Positions 1-10,302 of a stretch of DNA of 64,000 nucleotides are shown in pieces (position 1 is the stretch's first letter; each line of letters starts with the position of its first letter). Location: contig NC_091280.1 in NCBI RefSeq assembly GCF_042100115.1, positions 868,001 to 932,000 on the forward strand. Direction: 5' to 3'. The stretch is from Alternaria dauci. Its lineage: Eukaryota > Ascomycota > Dothideomycetes > Pleosporales > Pleosporaceae. Below the pieces are notes generated by a model. It did not search any database. It was not told where the DNA came from and worked only from the letters and a program-made list of their open reading frames with translations. The translations under genes and the position numbers were made by a program.

Positions 1-884
1 CAATGATGGGCGCGAAGAGTGGGCCACAGAGAGGTCTGGATGAGTTCGCATGACGTTAGTTCATATTTCAGATGCATTTGGTACATGGGGACTACTGACC
101 CAAGATAGAAGATACCCATTGCTCGTCCACGCTCTTTCGTCTCCCAGACATCGGCGATAGTCCCTGCACCTACCGCTTGTACAGATGCTGCTGCGCCGCC
201 AGACAGAACACGGAAGACAATGAGCATGGCAATGCTTTTGCTGATGGCAGACAGAATGGCGAATACCACGAAGAGTATGAACGAACTTATGTAAATGGTA
301 CGTCTACCAAGTCGCTCCGAAAAAGAGCTCCACCACAACGGGAAGATGGACATGCTAAGCATGTACACAGCAACGCTCATGTTGGTCACGGTCTCGGTCG
401 CGTTGAAAGCTGTACTGATCTCCTGCAGCACTGGCATAACGATTGCACTGCCCATGGGTGCTGCCATGGCGCAAAAGGCGACAATGAAGGTCAGAAACCA
501 TTTCGTTTGCCGCGCATAGTGTTCTGGGTTTTCGACTTCCGGGATGAGGGTGAAGCGAGCAAGAAGTCCGCGGCGCTGTGAGCGTGGAACAACAATAGCG
601 TCGGGCAGGACTGAGGTAGTTCTGGCTATGGTTGCTGGACGTTGTCTCGAATTCGATGTTCTGGGCGGATCGGCATTGGTAGAATGCTCTGACGTCGTCG
701 AGGCTCGTGATGATGAGATTGACATTGTTTCTGCTGCGTCTCCTCGATCTCTCGTTTCCATGACGTCTTTTTCTGGTACGCCTTCATCCCGCTCAGATTT
801 TACGTCTTTATCGGTGCCTCGACCAGATTCGTCCTCCTGTTTCAGCGTCCTTGATGGCGATCTCGACCTGTCACGATGCGCCAT
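1..884 (-). CDS. MFS transporter, DHA1 drug:H+ antiporter type (3' part beyond window)
   Basis: This is the 5' part of a plasma-membrane major facilitator that probably exports drugs or toxic metabolites by proton antiport (Qdr/Dtr1/Aqr1-like group; family assignment from general similarity). Translation begins MAHRDRSRSPSR, a hydrophilic Ser/Arg/Glu-rich cytoplasmic N-terminus of about 125 residues. Membrane helices follow, with the MFS signature between helices 2 and 3 (SERLGRRTIY) and the helix-4 arginine in FRVLSGGAAASVQAVGAG. One intron at 36-99 (64 bp, GTCAGT...CAG) restores YLGPLCGPLFAPII, a typical DHA1 motif-C region. The remaining helices and the stop lie left of position 1. I chose the start at 882-884 because it is the first in-frame ATG and the upstream sequence is not coding-like. 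The exact substrate cannot be told from sequence. Confidence 0.88.
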   Translation of the reverse strand, partial: MAHRDRSRSPSRTLKQEDESGRGTDKDVKSERDEGVPEKDVMETRDRGDAAETMSISSSRASTTSEHSTNADPPRTSNSRQRPATIARTTSVLPDAIVVPRSQRRGLLARFTLIPEVENPEHYARQTKWFLTFIVAFCAMAAPMGSAIVMPVLQEISTAFNATETVTNMSVAVYMLSMSIFPLWWSSFSERLGRRTIYISSFILFVVFAILSAISKSIAMLIVFRVLSGGAAASVQAVGAGTIADVWETKERGRAMGIFYLGSVVPMYQMHLKYELTSCELIQTSLWPTLRAHH

Positions 885-1670
885 CGTCGCCCGTTGCAGA
901 GATTGAAGAAAAGAAACCCAGATGATGAGACGTCCGAGTCTTTCATTCAAGCAAAAGCTCGCCCCGATTTCCGCATGCACTGTCGCTTTTCCGTATGCGT
1001 CGTAATGCCTCGGTTGTCGACAGCCGCTATCTCTAGCTCTCCAGCATGCTCTCACCGCGCATCCGTACCCTGTGTTCAAAACGGTGTAGCCTCGACAAGT
1101 GGCTTGCAAGCGAAGGAAAGCTGAAGCTCACCATGATTCCAGACGCAACCCAGCAGAAACGCCGTTGTTGAGCGATAAATAAGCACAACGGGTTGCCAGA
1201 ACGGGAGCTTTGCCATGGGGAAACAACTCGCTTCAATTATATCCGAAACTATGGTGGGGCCAGAAGGATACATGCATGCGATCCGGGTAATTAGAGCTTG
1301 ATTGTACGGGATGTCACGTGGGAACCTGTAGATCGACACAGCCGTCGTCAGGCGGGCCGCATTGAGAAACAAAGTTTTAGTATTTGTGTTTGAGCAACTT
1401 TCAACCAAGTTCAAAGACGGCCGAGGTTGACACTGCAGCATCCGATGCCATCTGCACAGCCGTTGACGTCGCTGTTAGCGTTGTCTCAGGAACGGGTTTG
1501 TGGCGGGGTAGAGATGGGTTAGCTCAACAGCGTGGACGGGTCTCGGCTTCCTGATTCCCAGTTTCCATTCCGTCATTCTTCGAAGGCAGCCACACGACAC
1601 CGTCAAGCCATTGACATTCAGTACACAACCCTCCAAACCTCCAGGTACCGCATCACCGATTATACACACA
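885..1670. other. Intergenic, divergent promoter region
   Basis: This gap separates two genes transcribed away from each other, so it should hold both promoters. Short overlapping ORFs on both strands show no recognisable protein. I see no repeat or RNA gene here. Confidence 0.6.
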
Positions 1671-2698
1671 ATGGCAACCCAGAACCAAGACCGCCTCCGT
1701 TCACACTTCGCCTCAGTTCCTGATGCAGAGCACAACGACCGCTGGGACGACCTCTGGAGAGAGTCTACGTTCCTGCCTTGGGATCGTGGCTACGCAAATC
1801 CTGCACTAATTGACATACTCCGCGAACGTGGTCGCCCGCTCTCCTCACCGGACCCCAATCCCTCCCTTGGTGCACCACCACCGAACAGCGAATCCGCGGG
1901 CTACGCTTCTCTCGCCGGGCCATTGAAGGACGATGGGAAACGGAGGAGGGTGCTTGTGCCAGGGTGTGGAAAAGGATATGACGTAGCGCTATTTGCGGCA
2001 TATGGCTATGACGCCTATGGGCTCGAAGTGTCCTCGCATGCTGCTGACGCTGCAAGAAAGTACCTGGAGGAACCCGGGAAGGGGCCATTGGAAGGAGAGT
2101 ATGTAGTCGAGGACGAGAAGGTTGAAAAGGGCGCGATGAGGGTTGTGTGTGGGGATTATTTCAAAGACGACTGGTTAGGGAATGTGGAGGGCTGGGAAAG
2201 CGATGAGGGGTTTGACATTATCTACGATAACACGGTAAGTAAAGTGTTACATGTAGCTCGCCAAGTGCGTCTGGTAATGTGTACTGACGCGATGGACAGT
2301 TTCTTTGCGCACTCCCTCTCTCCCTAAGACCAAAGTGGGCCTCTCGTACCACTACGCTCCTCCGCCGTCCCTCGCCGAACACCACTAGTACTGGCGGCGT
2401 GCTTATCTGTCTCGAGTTCCCAACACACAAGCCCGCATCCTCTGGTGGGCCTCCATGGTCGCTTCCCTCGCTTGTACACAGCGAGCTGCTCAAACGGCCG
2501 GGTCAGGATATCGTGTATGACGGCCAAGGGGTCGTGACCAAGACAGATGGAGAGGAGACGGACGACGCGCTGGTCAAGATTGCGCACTATACCCCCAAGC
2601 GGACCCACGAGATTGGCGTCGTCAAGGGCCTTGTGAGAGACTGCGTGAGTATGTGGCGGCACAAGGCGGATTGCCCGGATGATCAGAGGTGGCACTGA
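1671..2698 (+). CDS. SAM-dependent thiol/thiopurine-type methyltransferase (TPMT family)
   Basis: The 320-aa product is predicted to be a cytosolic class I methyltransferase that transfers a methyl group from S-adenosylmethionine to thiol or related nucleophiles, as in TPMT and plant/fungal thiol methyltransferases. The N-terminal WDDLWRESTFLPWDRGYANP (residues 25-44) is the typical lid segment. Motif I, VLVPGCGKGYD, lies at 94-104, followed by GLEVS. Splicing an intron at 2235-2299 (65 bp, GTAAGT...CAG) joins DIIYDNT to FLCALPLSLRPKWA, which matches the family's post-motif region 'DYTFLCAL.P..R..WA'. The start at 1671 follows CACACA and fits the conserved N-terminus better than the upstream in-frame start at 1611. 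A Pro/Ser-rich insert at about 55-90 sits just before motif I. The natural substrate (thiol, halide or selenium) is unknown. Confidence 0.9.
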
Positions 2699-2782
2699 GC
2701 AGAGCAGGCTAGGAGGACGACGTTGTATAGCTCCGATAGACAGCTTACGAGGCTACCAATGTTCGCATCGCCATTCCCATGT

Positions 2783-3754
2783 TCAGCCAGCCTTGCGTAG
2801 TGAGTTGTAGTGCTCACCCAGCCCGTGACTGTGCTTGTAGTATCCCAGCCAGATGTCCTCCTTGTCTTTAGCCTCGTCTTCAGCCTCTATCTTGTCCACG
2901 CGGCCGTCGCTGTGCAGCACGCATATCCTCAGGCCATATGTCCTGGCCAGCGCAAGCAGCTCCAGATGCCCACCCCATTCGCCCGTCTCTCTGATCTTGC
3001 GGACGTGCTCGGGCAACGGGTCTTCCATAAAGGCCGAAAAGTCGTCGGCGTGACTTTGGATCCAGTCTGCCGCTGCGTGCCTGACCATCTTGTCTGCTTC
3101 CTCGTCGCTCTGTCCGGCCATGGTGACGCCGATCCTCGGCTTCAGGCCCAGTTCTCGCGTCTGCAGCTGATCCGCTACCGCCGCGTACAAACAGTGACCG
3201 TCCGCTCGTATCTCATGCAGCGCCAGTCCGTGCTTGTGCAGTTGTGTCGTCATGCGCTCGCGCTCTAGTTCGCGTGGGTTCGGTGCGTTGGCGGCTTCGC
3301 GCTCTGCTTCGGCGATCATGGAGGCTTGTTCGGCGGCGCGGCGGGCGAGACGGGCTTTTGCGCGATTTGGCTTCTTTTTCTTGGGTTCGGTGGAATCGCC
3401 ATTCGTGCTGCTCGCTTTGCTGTCTGGGGTAGAGGCAGAGGCAGAGGCAATCAAGCCGAGGTTTGCAATGTCGCCTTGTATATCCTGCACCTCGTCCCCA
3501 GAGCTCTGTGCGTCTTCGGCATGCTCGTCGGCATCTGCGGCCTCGCCGTTCTGCACGGCGAGTTCACGCGCCTGACGCTCCTTCAACTCGCGCTCGAGCC
3601 GCTCGCACTCGTCGTTGACACCCTTGCGTGTCTTTTTGCTTGCTTGCTTCTTCTTCTGTGTAATACGGGATACGAGGTCGCGTTGTTCCTTGCGGTGTCG
3701 TGACTGTAGCGCTTCGAGGGTTTCTGGTTCCGGTGCAGGCGGCCCGTCGCTCAT
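2783..3754 (-). CDS. OTU2: OTU-domain deubiquitinase, OTU2-like
   Basis: This is a 323-aa intronless gene for a cysteine protease that removes ubiquitin. Yeast Otu2 is about 307 aa and associates with translation components (known for the family). The first 170 residues are charged and Ala/Lys/Glu-rich with predicted coiled-coil character (KEQRDLVSRITQKKKQ...). The OTU domain follows: catalytic DGHC at 185-188 (Cys188, Asp185) and C-terminal HYNSL with His315. WGGHLELLALAR (260-271) is the usual OTU core helix. The frame stays open upstream to an ATG at 3928, which would add 58 Pro/His/Arg-rich residues. I prefer 3754 because MSDGPPAPEPETLEALQSRHRKEQ is where family-like sequence begins. The gene converges on the methyltransferase gene with only 84 bp between the stops. 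Confidence 0.9.
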   Translation of the reverse strand: MSDGPPAPEPETLEALQSRHRKEQRDLVSRITQKKKQASKKTRKGVNDECERLERELKERQARELAVQNGEAADADEHAEDAQSSGDEVQDIQGDIANLGLIASASASTPDSKASSTNGDSTEPKKKKPNRAKARLARRAAEQASMIAEAEREAANAPNPRELERERMTTQLHKHGLALHEIRADGHCLYAAVADQLQTRELGLKPRIGVTMAGQSDEEADKMVRHAAADWIQSHADDFSAFMEDPLPEHVRKIRETGEWGGHLELLALARTYGLRICVLHSDGRVDKIEAEDEAKDKEDIWLGYYKHSHGLGEHYNSLRKAG

Positions 3755-4699
3755 GGTGATGATGGAGAGCCTTGTAAGACAAAACGGAGGCTGAAGACCA
3801 AAGGAATTGACGCGAAGTAAGGACCGTGGGTTATTTGCTGTAAGATCGGCACGAGGATGGTGGGGTGGTGGGGAGCGCGGCATTCTTTGGCGTCCTCGGT
3901 GAATGGTTTTGCCGACGTGAACTGTCATGCTTCACTCCCTTGTCCGCGCCAACCCGTCGTCTCTCATGCCCTGGCAGCGTAGATCATGCCTTAGTGCCCA
4001 GTACACAACTGAAATCTCTCCTGGCTACTTCCCTGAATCACTCGACAGGCAGCAGCAATCCTACGTGTTCTCCAACTAAACTTTGTTACCTATCCAGCCA
4101 TCGGTCCTGACCGCAAGAGATGGTTTCAACAGGCATCCTTTTGGCCTATCGTCGCCAGTTTCCTCTTTCTCCGCTACAAGTGTATACACACGCAGCTTGC
4201 TCCCGATTCGATGAATAAGCCGGGCTCGGCGGCGTTCAATCCTACTGCTACTCTGCTTTCCCAGCATGGCACAGCAAGATATGAGCATCTCATCAGGTCA
4301 GGTTGTAAGGCGGAATTGATACTGTGATATGGCACGACCTAGATCATGGGACCAGACTCCACAATATGACCACACAGTCATGTGTGGTGAGACTTCCATG
4401 TCTGCTCCTATGACTACTCTCACCTAACTTGGTCTGCTCAACTCAATAATTCTAACAGAAAGCCATCGAGTTGTCACTAATACCCCCCAGAGGATTGATA
4501 GACATGACTGTATAGGCTCCAGTGCAGAAATCACGGTAGAGTGGAAGTGAGAGCTAAACGTCCCGCTCTTCCACCGCACCTTCCTCGTGGTCGCCCACCT
4601 ACTGAGTGCATGGAACTTATCTCTTACCACACCACCGCCACCACCACCACCACCATAACACCACTCGATTTCCGCCATCAATAACAGACATCTCTAGTC
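3755..4699. other. Intergenic, divergent promoters, CCA microsatellite
   Basis: This is the shared upstream region of the OTU2-like and Q-rich genes. It holds a short CCA/CAC tandem tract at about 4626-4655, just upstream of the Q-rich gene, probably in its 5' leader. No further gene is supported. Confidence 0.6.
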
Positions 4700-6343
4700 A
4701 TGCCTTTCCACGACCGGGAATGGGAGGAATTGCAGCGCGACTGCGACATCTTCCCCGCCTATTCAGACTTCATCTTCGGTCCGGACGAGCGCCTTGTCGT
4801 GACGCAGGAGCCTGGTCTACATCCCATGATATATCCCACAGGTCCTTTTGCGCCTATTCGGTACACCAACAGCATGCCATCGCGCTCTTGGTCGTACAAG
4901 ACCACCGAAGGCATCGAAAAGTCGAAACGTGTGGCTGCGCAATGGCTGTTAGCTGGACAGAACGAGCCTAGCCACAGCGACACGAGCGGATTAAACAGTG
5001 GTAGAGTCACGCCCGGCTTGGGTGTAGGCTCGCAGATTGGTAATCCTCTGAATCCGCTGCTACCGACACAAAGCGATAGCACTGTCTCTGAGAAGACAAC
5101 GACACGACGGAAAGCATTGAATACATCACAGCGCCGCCGTCAGTCTCAGACACAAGTCCCTTCCAGTCCTTTGCAGCAGCAACAGCCTGTGAGAACGACA
5201 AGACAGCAGATGCACACCAGGACCACGCCAGTCATACGCAGATCTGACCTTGAGCCACAACAGCCATCTTTCTTGCGCTCATCTCCTACTACTGATATTG
5301 ACGAGAACCCAGCGCACATGGGCTCGCATCAAAAACCTGATATGCTCTCGCCTCTCTCGTTACAGCCAACGATGCTACCTCCACCCGCAGACCTATCGCA
5401 ACAACAGTCTCAGCGTGCCCCTGGACTGCGCAACAACTTGCCTCCAAATTCGGCCCCAAACGCTTCTCCAGAACTCAGCCAGCAGAGTTCTCTCCTCCAA
5501 CCGAACGATCTCATCCACCATCCGTGCTACACCTACTTTAAGCCCGCTCAGCGCTCGGAACTCGCAAGGGTCCTCTCTGACTGTTGGAATGCCGCGAGGA
5601 ACCCTGTTGGAGATGATGCTCTAAAAGCAAAGGCCATATCAGATATTCGAAATATCACCATGATGGTCAATAACTCATTCCCTAGCGTACAAGCTGCGAT
5701 GGATATGCAACAGCAGAGAGTGCAGCAGCCTCAAATGCACGTGGCTTCAGTGAAATTGCAGACGGATCACATGCAACGAATCCAACAACGCCAGCCTACA
5801 CTTCACACTTTGTCAGGGGACGCCCATTCTCAGCCCCAGCCGGGTGTCTGGTCTCCTCAACCCACCCAGTCATCTCCAAGCCATTCGTTCCAGCAGCCAG
5901 CTTCAGAGGAACCATACTATAGTATTCCTCAAGCTTCTCCACAAATGCAGTTGCCCCAGCAGTCTACCACCCAAGGCGTTCAGACGCATCACCAGCCACA
6001 GCAACAAGCTCAAGGGCCATTCGAGCAACGCCCAACCCAAAACTCCCCTCAGAACCCTGCACAACTCTACGCGAACATCAATCGCTACATCCCACGATTT
6101 TGGCAGTGCTATCTGATTGTTCAAAACACTTCACAACCCATGCAGTACAGGGAGGAGGCAAATCAATGGATGCTAAACTTCAAGGACAATCTACCAATCG
6201 AAGGTCGTGCGTACTTTGTGCAAGTCATGAAAAGGGTGTTGCTCGAGCATAGGCAGGGAAGGGATGCTTTGGCGTTCCTGAAGATGGCGAATCCGGAGAG
6301 CGATTCGTCTGGCGGTAATGAGTCCAAACAGACCGGTATGTAG
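4700..6343 (+). CDS. Glutamine-rich protein of unknown function
   Basis: This intronless 547-aa ORF has ordered ends and a long disordered middle. Residues 1-95 (MPFHDREWEELQRDCDIFPAYSDFIFG...) and about 460-540 (INRYIPRFWQCYLIVQNTSQPMQYREEANQWMLNFKDNLP...) look folded. Residues 135-450 are rich in Gln, Pro, Ser and His with many QQQ runs. A short helical patch at about 270-320 (HPCYTYFKPAQRSELARVLSDCWNAAR) may be another conserved element. Such composition is common in fungal transcription co-regulators and RNA-binding scaffolds, but I recognise no domain and assign no function. The start at 4700 (TAGTCATG) is the first ATG after the CCA-rich leader. Coding-like codon use over the whole frame and the absence of stops in over 1.6 kb support a real gene. 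Confidence 0.8.
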   Translation: MPFHDREWEELQRDCDIFPAYSDFIFGPDERLVVTQEPGLHPMIYPTGPFAPIRYTNSMPSRSWSYKTTEGIEKSKRVAAQWLLAGQNEPSHSDTSGLNSGRVTPGLGVGSQIGNPLNPLLPTQSDSTVSEKTTTRRKALNTSQRRRQSQTQVPSSPLQQQQPVRTTRQQMHTRTTPVIRRSDLEPQQPSFLRSSPTTDIDENPAHMGSHQKPDMLSPLSLQPTMLPPPADLSQQQSQRAPGLRNNLPPNSAPNASPELSQQSSLLQPNDLIHHPCYTYFKPAQRSELARVLSDCWNAARNPVGDDALKAKAISDIRNITMMVNNSFPSVQAAMDMQQQRVQQPQMHVASVKLQTDHMQRIQQRQPTLHTLSGDAHSQPQPGVWSPQPTQSSPSHSFQQPASEEPYYSIPQASPQMQLPQQSTTQGVQTHHQPQQQAQGPFEQRPTQNSPQNPAQLYANINRYIPRFWQCYLIVQNTSQPMQYREEANQWMLNFKDNLPIEGRAYFVQVMKRVLLEHRQGRDALAFLKMANPESDSSGGNESKQTGM

Positions 6344-7214
6344 GGTTGCCTGTAGTTGGTCACCAGCCGTCTCAGATGTACACAGAGAGGGGCACATACA
6401 CGACGTCTTGGGCCAAAAATCTTGTAGTCAGCAAATGCATAATATAGAACGCTAAGATTGCCACAAATCTACTCGTTGACTATCATGATAGAAAATCTCT
6501 CCCGATACATTTATACTACTTCGGGTGTGGTTGAGCCAAAGCTTGACATAATGATATGTTGCATTACACATCTCCCATCGTGGTGCTGAGTTGACCAAGG
6601 TTCGAGGACATCGATATTTTTACTAGCTACACTCGCCGATCCTAGCCGACGTCCTTACCATGCAGTCGATTTACGTTCAAGAGAGGCATCGCAAGCATCG
6701 GACATAGCTTGTCAGGACATGGATGGCCGAGCATAACCCAGATTGCCGCGTTCATTCCTGCACCCTTGAGCTCACCACCATTGCGAGCCGAACGGCCTAC
6801 GCAGACCTCTACAGCCGCAAAGCCAAGGTGTTTTAAAGATCAAAGCTTCTTAGTGAGATTGCTTGAACCAGGCGATACTTGTCGTCTATTAGTGCGAGAC
6901 GTATTCCATCAGACGCAGGCCGTCCGCATCGCTTTACGGGAAGAAAGTCATTTTGACAGGATGCAGGTGTCAGAAGGAATGTCCCGCTACTCAATCAGAA
7001 GTGATCAAACACGACGTGTGAGTAAGTAGGTCGTTCGTCGCTCGGTCGACAATCGAATTACGTATCTTCAGGCGGCTCCAGGTTACGTCCTGCCTATTGC
7101 GGCTAGCATGCTGATCCTCCGCCCTTCACCTTTCTTGATGTGCATCTCACCACATCAATCTCCCAACCCCCAAGAAAGCTTTTGTTATGCGCAAAAGCTT
7201 GTAGCAACATCACA
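6344..7214. other. Intergenic, nothing specific seen
   Basis: This lies between two genes in the same orientation. Short ORFs (for example 6709-7029) show no family resemblance. It should contain the terminator of the Q-rich gene and the promoter of the next gene. Confidence 0.5.
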
Positions 7215-8053
7215 ATGAGTGTCACAATGTCTTCAAACCCTTCCACCGTGACCCATGCGAGGTCTGCGCGTGGCTTTAGCGACCTTCCGCAAGGTACCGT
7301 AACCAACCTCGGCACAACTCGTTCTCAGCTCACAGATGCGCAGAGGTGCGCAACAGGATATACATGCTTGCTGCGAATGACAAGCAGCGCCTTGTTGAGC
7401 AGCATGTCAGCAGGCGCAATGTCACGACAACAAGTGAAGCTTTTTGGGCGGCCCGCGGTTACTACAGCTTGACACAGGTGTCTCGACAGACGCGGCGCGA
7501 GTTTCGCGAACTGTATCTCAGGGATCGTGCTATATCGGTGCACATTCGTGACGCGCAAGATTACCTGGAGTCCATCTACCCCTCGTCTGGCCCATGTGCC
7601 GTCGATCGCAACACCATTATCGCCTGGCTCACGATCCGTACTGATGTCGAACGGCGTGGTAAATATGATACGCCCATCGAAATTCGACCTCTGTTACTAA
7701 GCCTCTTCTGCACACCTGGTCTCGACTATGAGTTTACGGGCAAGGGTGGCGCAATCTTCAACGAACTGTTCATTGGTTACGAAAGAGAGTGGATGGCCGC
7801 AGTGCAGGATGTTTTCAAGAGTGTGGAGCTGAAGGAGCCTAGCGTCTTTGGACTTAGGCTAGTACTGAATCCCAAGAGCCAAATGCCTTGGGTCAAGCAA
7901 TGTCCAATCTCCGTTACGAGGTTGCCGCACGTACCGGAGGATGCCTTGGAGTGGTTCAGTGCTCTTGGGTTAGATACGGAGAACGACATGATTTTCGTAA
8001 GGAGAGGTGCGCCAAAGTGGCTGCGCGGGGATTTTATCAAGGGCTCAAAATAG
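7215..8053 (+). CDS. F-box/2EXR-like domain protein (short paralogue)
   Basis: The 262-aa product is built from two exons, with an intron at 7294-7343 (50 bp, GTACCG...CAG). Splicing produces FSDLPQEVRNRIYMLA, the LPxExRNxIYxx signature of a large fungal family usually annotated as F-box-like or 2EXR domain proteins. YYSLTQVSRQTRREFRELYLRD follows at about 70-91. The rest is an alpha/beta-looking region without enzyme motifs. By analogy such proteins may be substrate adaptors, but no function is established. A homologous and longer gene lies at 56600-58245, and its intron interrupts the same Glu codon after the first base. I chose ATG 7215 because it gives a short N-terminus (MSVTMSSNPSTVTHARSARG) leading straight into the motif. 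An upstream in-frame ATG at 7140 would add 25 residues. Confidence 0.78.
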
Positions 8054-9669
8054 AGCTTGTAAGGAAAATCCGTTGCACAAGGAAACCTATTTCGTGGTCT
8101 CAAAATAAGGTTGTGTAAAGAATTTGAATATTGATGTTGACATTTATGACAGCCCCACATCTGAACCGTGAATGTGGTGATGACGAATGGCGGTCAGATT
8201 ACGTATAATCACATCAAAGCCAACATAGGAAAGACCACACACCTGCAGTCACTCCACGTACGCAACGGTGAGGTATGCATCCCAGGTTACATGCAGAAGT
8301 GGGTACCCTAATGCTGGAACTCTACAATCAACCCACCTTGAGCATGCCTTGGAGTTCAGCCGTCGATCCGAGTGACCAAGCACACTGCTCTCTGCCCTAT
8401 TTATCAAGTCCTTACTCACTGACACTGTTGTTGCTCATAGGTCTCCCTGCCAATCAACATGATGGTGCCCATGATTTTTGGGTGCTGAGAACGCTAGAGA
8501 ATACCCAGGGTCGCACCACGTTGCTTATTCTTTCGTCATCAAGGACGTCAAGGAGGTACGACCTGCGTGTACCCTCCCGGGCATTACCGTCTACTGCGGC
8601 GATGCAAAGAAAGTATGTGCCTTGCACAGTATAACCATGGTCTGACCCCAGTAAGTGTTCATAATCGTGTCATAATACTAGCGAGCGCATGCAACTGATC
8701 TCCTGTCCATTATGAAAGCGATGTTCTCTCAGCGAATCAATCTTGGCTCTGCAGCGAACATGTCGACGGAAAAGCGCATAGATAGTGATGCCGTGTGCCT
8801 AAATGTATCGTTTCGAGAGAGCAAGTCGCCCTGGCAATTGACACCTAAAAAGGGCCTTTTCCGGATCATCTAGGGCTACGACACTCACCTTGAGCCTGTG
8901 TTCCGGCCGAGCCATGCCCAACTGTGCATATAACTTGGGCATGGCTCGAAAAGAAAGCCTATATTACGCGACCAACCGTGACAGTTGCGCTATGTTCGAC
9001 TTCATATCAATGCTTCGCGAAGGAACCACTGAACTTCTTTTTCTTATCCTGCTGGCTCGGTTCTCTCTTGAAGCACGGTGGGATACCTAGGTACAATGAT
9101 GAAGCTGCAACAAGAGTTCGCCATTGGAAGAGCAGGAACAAGTTTGGGACATTTGTCAGATACCAGGAAAAATTTACAGAGGGCTCTGTAGGTGTCGCAC
9201 TATGGTTTCCGAGGTGCTGTTGGCAACACAAAAAATTGTTGTCACAATTATCGCTCTCGCATGCGCCACGGAAACCGGCAAACTAGCCGGCCTTAGCCGA
9301 CATCCGAAAGCCACATGACGCGAGCCACAGTTCCGCGTTTTCCGCACCGCTTCTCCTTTCACCAATCATGTTGCAACCTGCACCATACAAGCCGTACTAA
9401 ACTCGGGAATTGTGGTGCCCATTTAATGAGATTTCTGCACTGTCATGGCGCGGCTAGTCCTGCATTGTGAGGTAGAGCAGTTGACACCATGTGGCTAACG
9501 AGTGGCTTACGCATGCTGTGGGAAGGGATTGGGTAGAGTATATATAGCGTAACGCCCCCATGTGTGGCTGTGTGAAACACACTACGGCTACCATCGTTTG
9601 TTACCCTTTTAGTCCATCTATATTGCAGTGTGGAACTAGCTTCATCGGGATCTGCAGACGAACGCCACC
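8054..9669. other. Intergenic, 1.6 kb without supported gene
   Basis: Only short ORFs on both strands with no recognisable protein. The stretch contains a perfect 14-bp inverted repeat (listed separately) and one copy of the palindrome TACCTAGGTA at 9084-9093. Positions about 9530-9660 should be the proximal promoter of the WW-domain gene (TATATATAG at about 9539). Confidence 0.5.
8908..8948. repeat. Perfect 14-bp inverted repeat with 13-nt loop
   Basis: CGAGCCATGCCCAA (8908-8921) is followed after 13 nt by its exact reverse complement TTGGGCATGGCTCG (8935-8948). The arms could form a stable hairpin in DNA or RNA. It sits in an intergenic region and is not inside a recognised gene. Confidence 0.85.
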
Positions 9670-10302
9670 ATGTCCTTCGAAACCTACATACAACGCGCAG
9701 ACGACTATATCACAAAGCAAATCCACAAGTTCGAGCAGCAGAGACGCGGGAATAGGTCACCACCCCGCGCGAAGGGATATCATCAGATGTCAACATATCA
9801 GCATCAAGGTCGGCCGCCTTCTTCCCAAGGTGGCTACTCTGGCAGCCCTGCTCTACCAGGCGGTCCATCACCAGCACCCCAAGGTTGGGCACAAGAGTAT
9901 GATGCGAGGAGTCAGCGTTGGTACTATGTTGAGAGGGCGACAGGAAGAAGTCAATGGGAACCGCCCTCCTTCGCACCATTGCGCGCCGCCACGTTCCAGC
10001 CTGAAGTCCGCATGCCCAGTCCGTACCAGCGATTCAGCCGGGGAAACGAGCAGAGTCACCAGTGGCGCGAGCGATCCAGTTCTCAACCTCAACGGCCCGG
10101 CTCCGGCGTAAGTGGACACGGACAATGCCTAGACCCCAGACAGAACGGCGGAAGTGGAGGCGGGAGTGCGAACTCTGTTGGTATGCATACCCAGTTACCA
10201 CCGGGATCACATCTGGATATGAAGACGGGCAAGATCGTTAGCAGTATGTTCCCAGAAGGCCAGAACTACCAGAGTTGGCAACAGGAGATACAAAGAATAT
10301 GA
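9670..10302 (+). CDS. WW-domain protein
   Basis: This single-exon 210-aa protein carries one WW domain at about residues 71-100 (GWAQEYDARSQRWYYVERATGRSQWEPP). Both signature tryptophans (W73, W96), the YY pair at 85-86 and the C-terminal Pro are present, so it should bind proline-rich ligands. The N-terminus (MSFETYIQRADDYITKQIHKFEQQRR) is a predicted amphipathic helix. The regions around the WW domain are Ser/Gly/Pro/Gln-rich and disordered. The last 25 residues (SHLDMKTGKIVSSMFPEGQNYQSWQQEIQRI) look conserved. There is no HECT, splicing-factor FF or oxidoreductase domain, so it is a small adaptor rather than a Rsp5- or Prp40-type protein. The start context GCCACCATG is close to optimal. 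Confidence 0.88.
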   Translation: MSFETYIQRADDYITKQIHKFEQQRRGNRSPPRAKGYHQMSTYQHQGRPPSSQGGYSGSPALPGGPSPAPQGWAQEYDARSQRWYYVERATGRSQWEPPSFAPLRAATFQPEVRMPSPYQRFSRGNEQSHQWRERSSSQPQRPGSGVSGHGQCLDPRQNGGSGGGSANSVGMHTQLPPGSHLDMKTGKIVSSMFPEGQNYQSWQQEIQRI

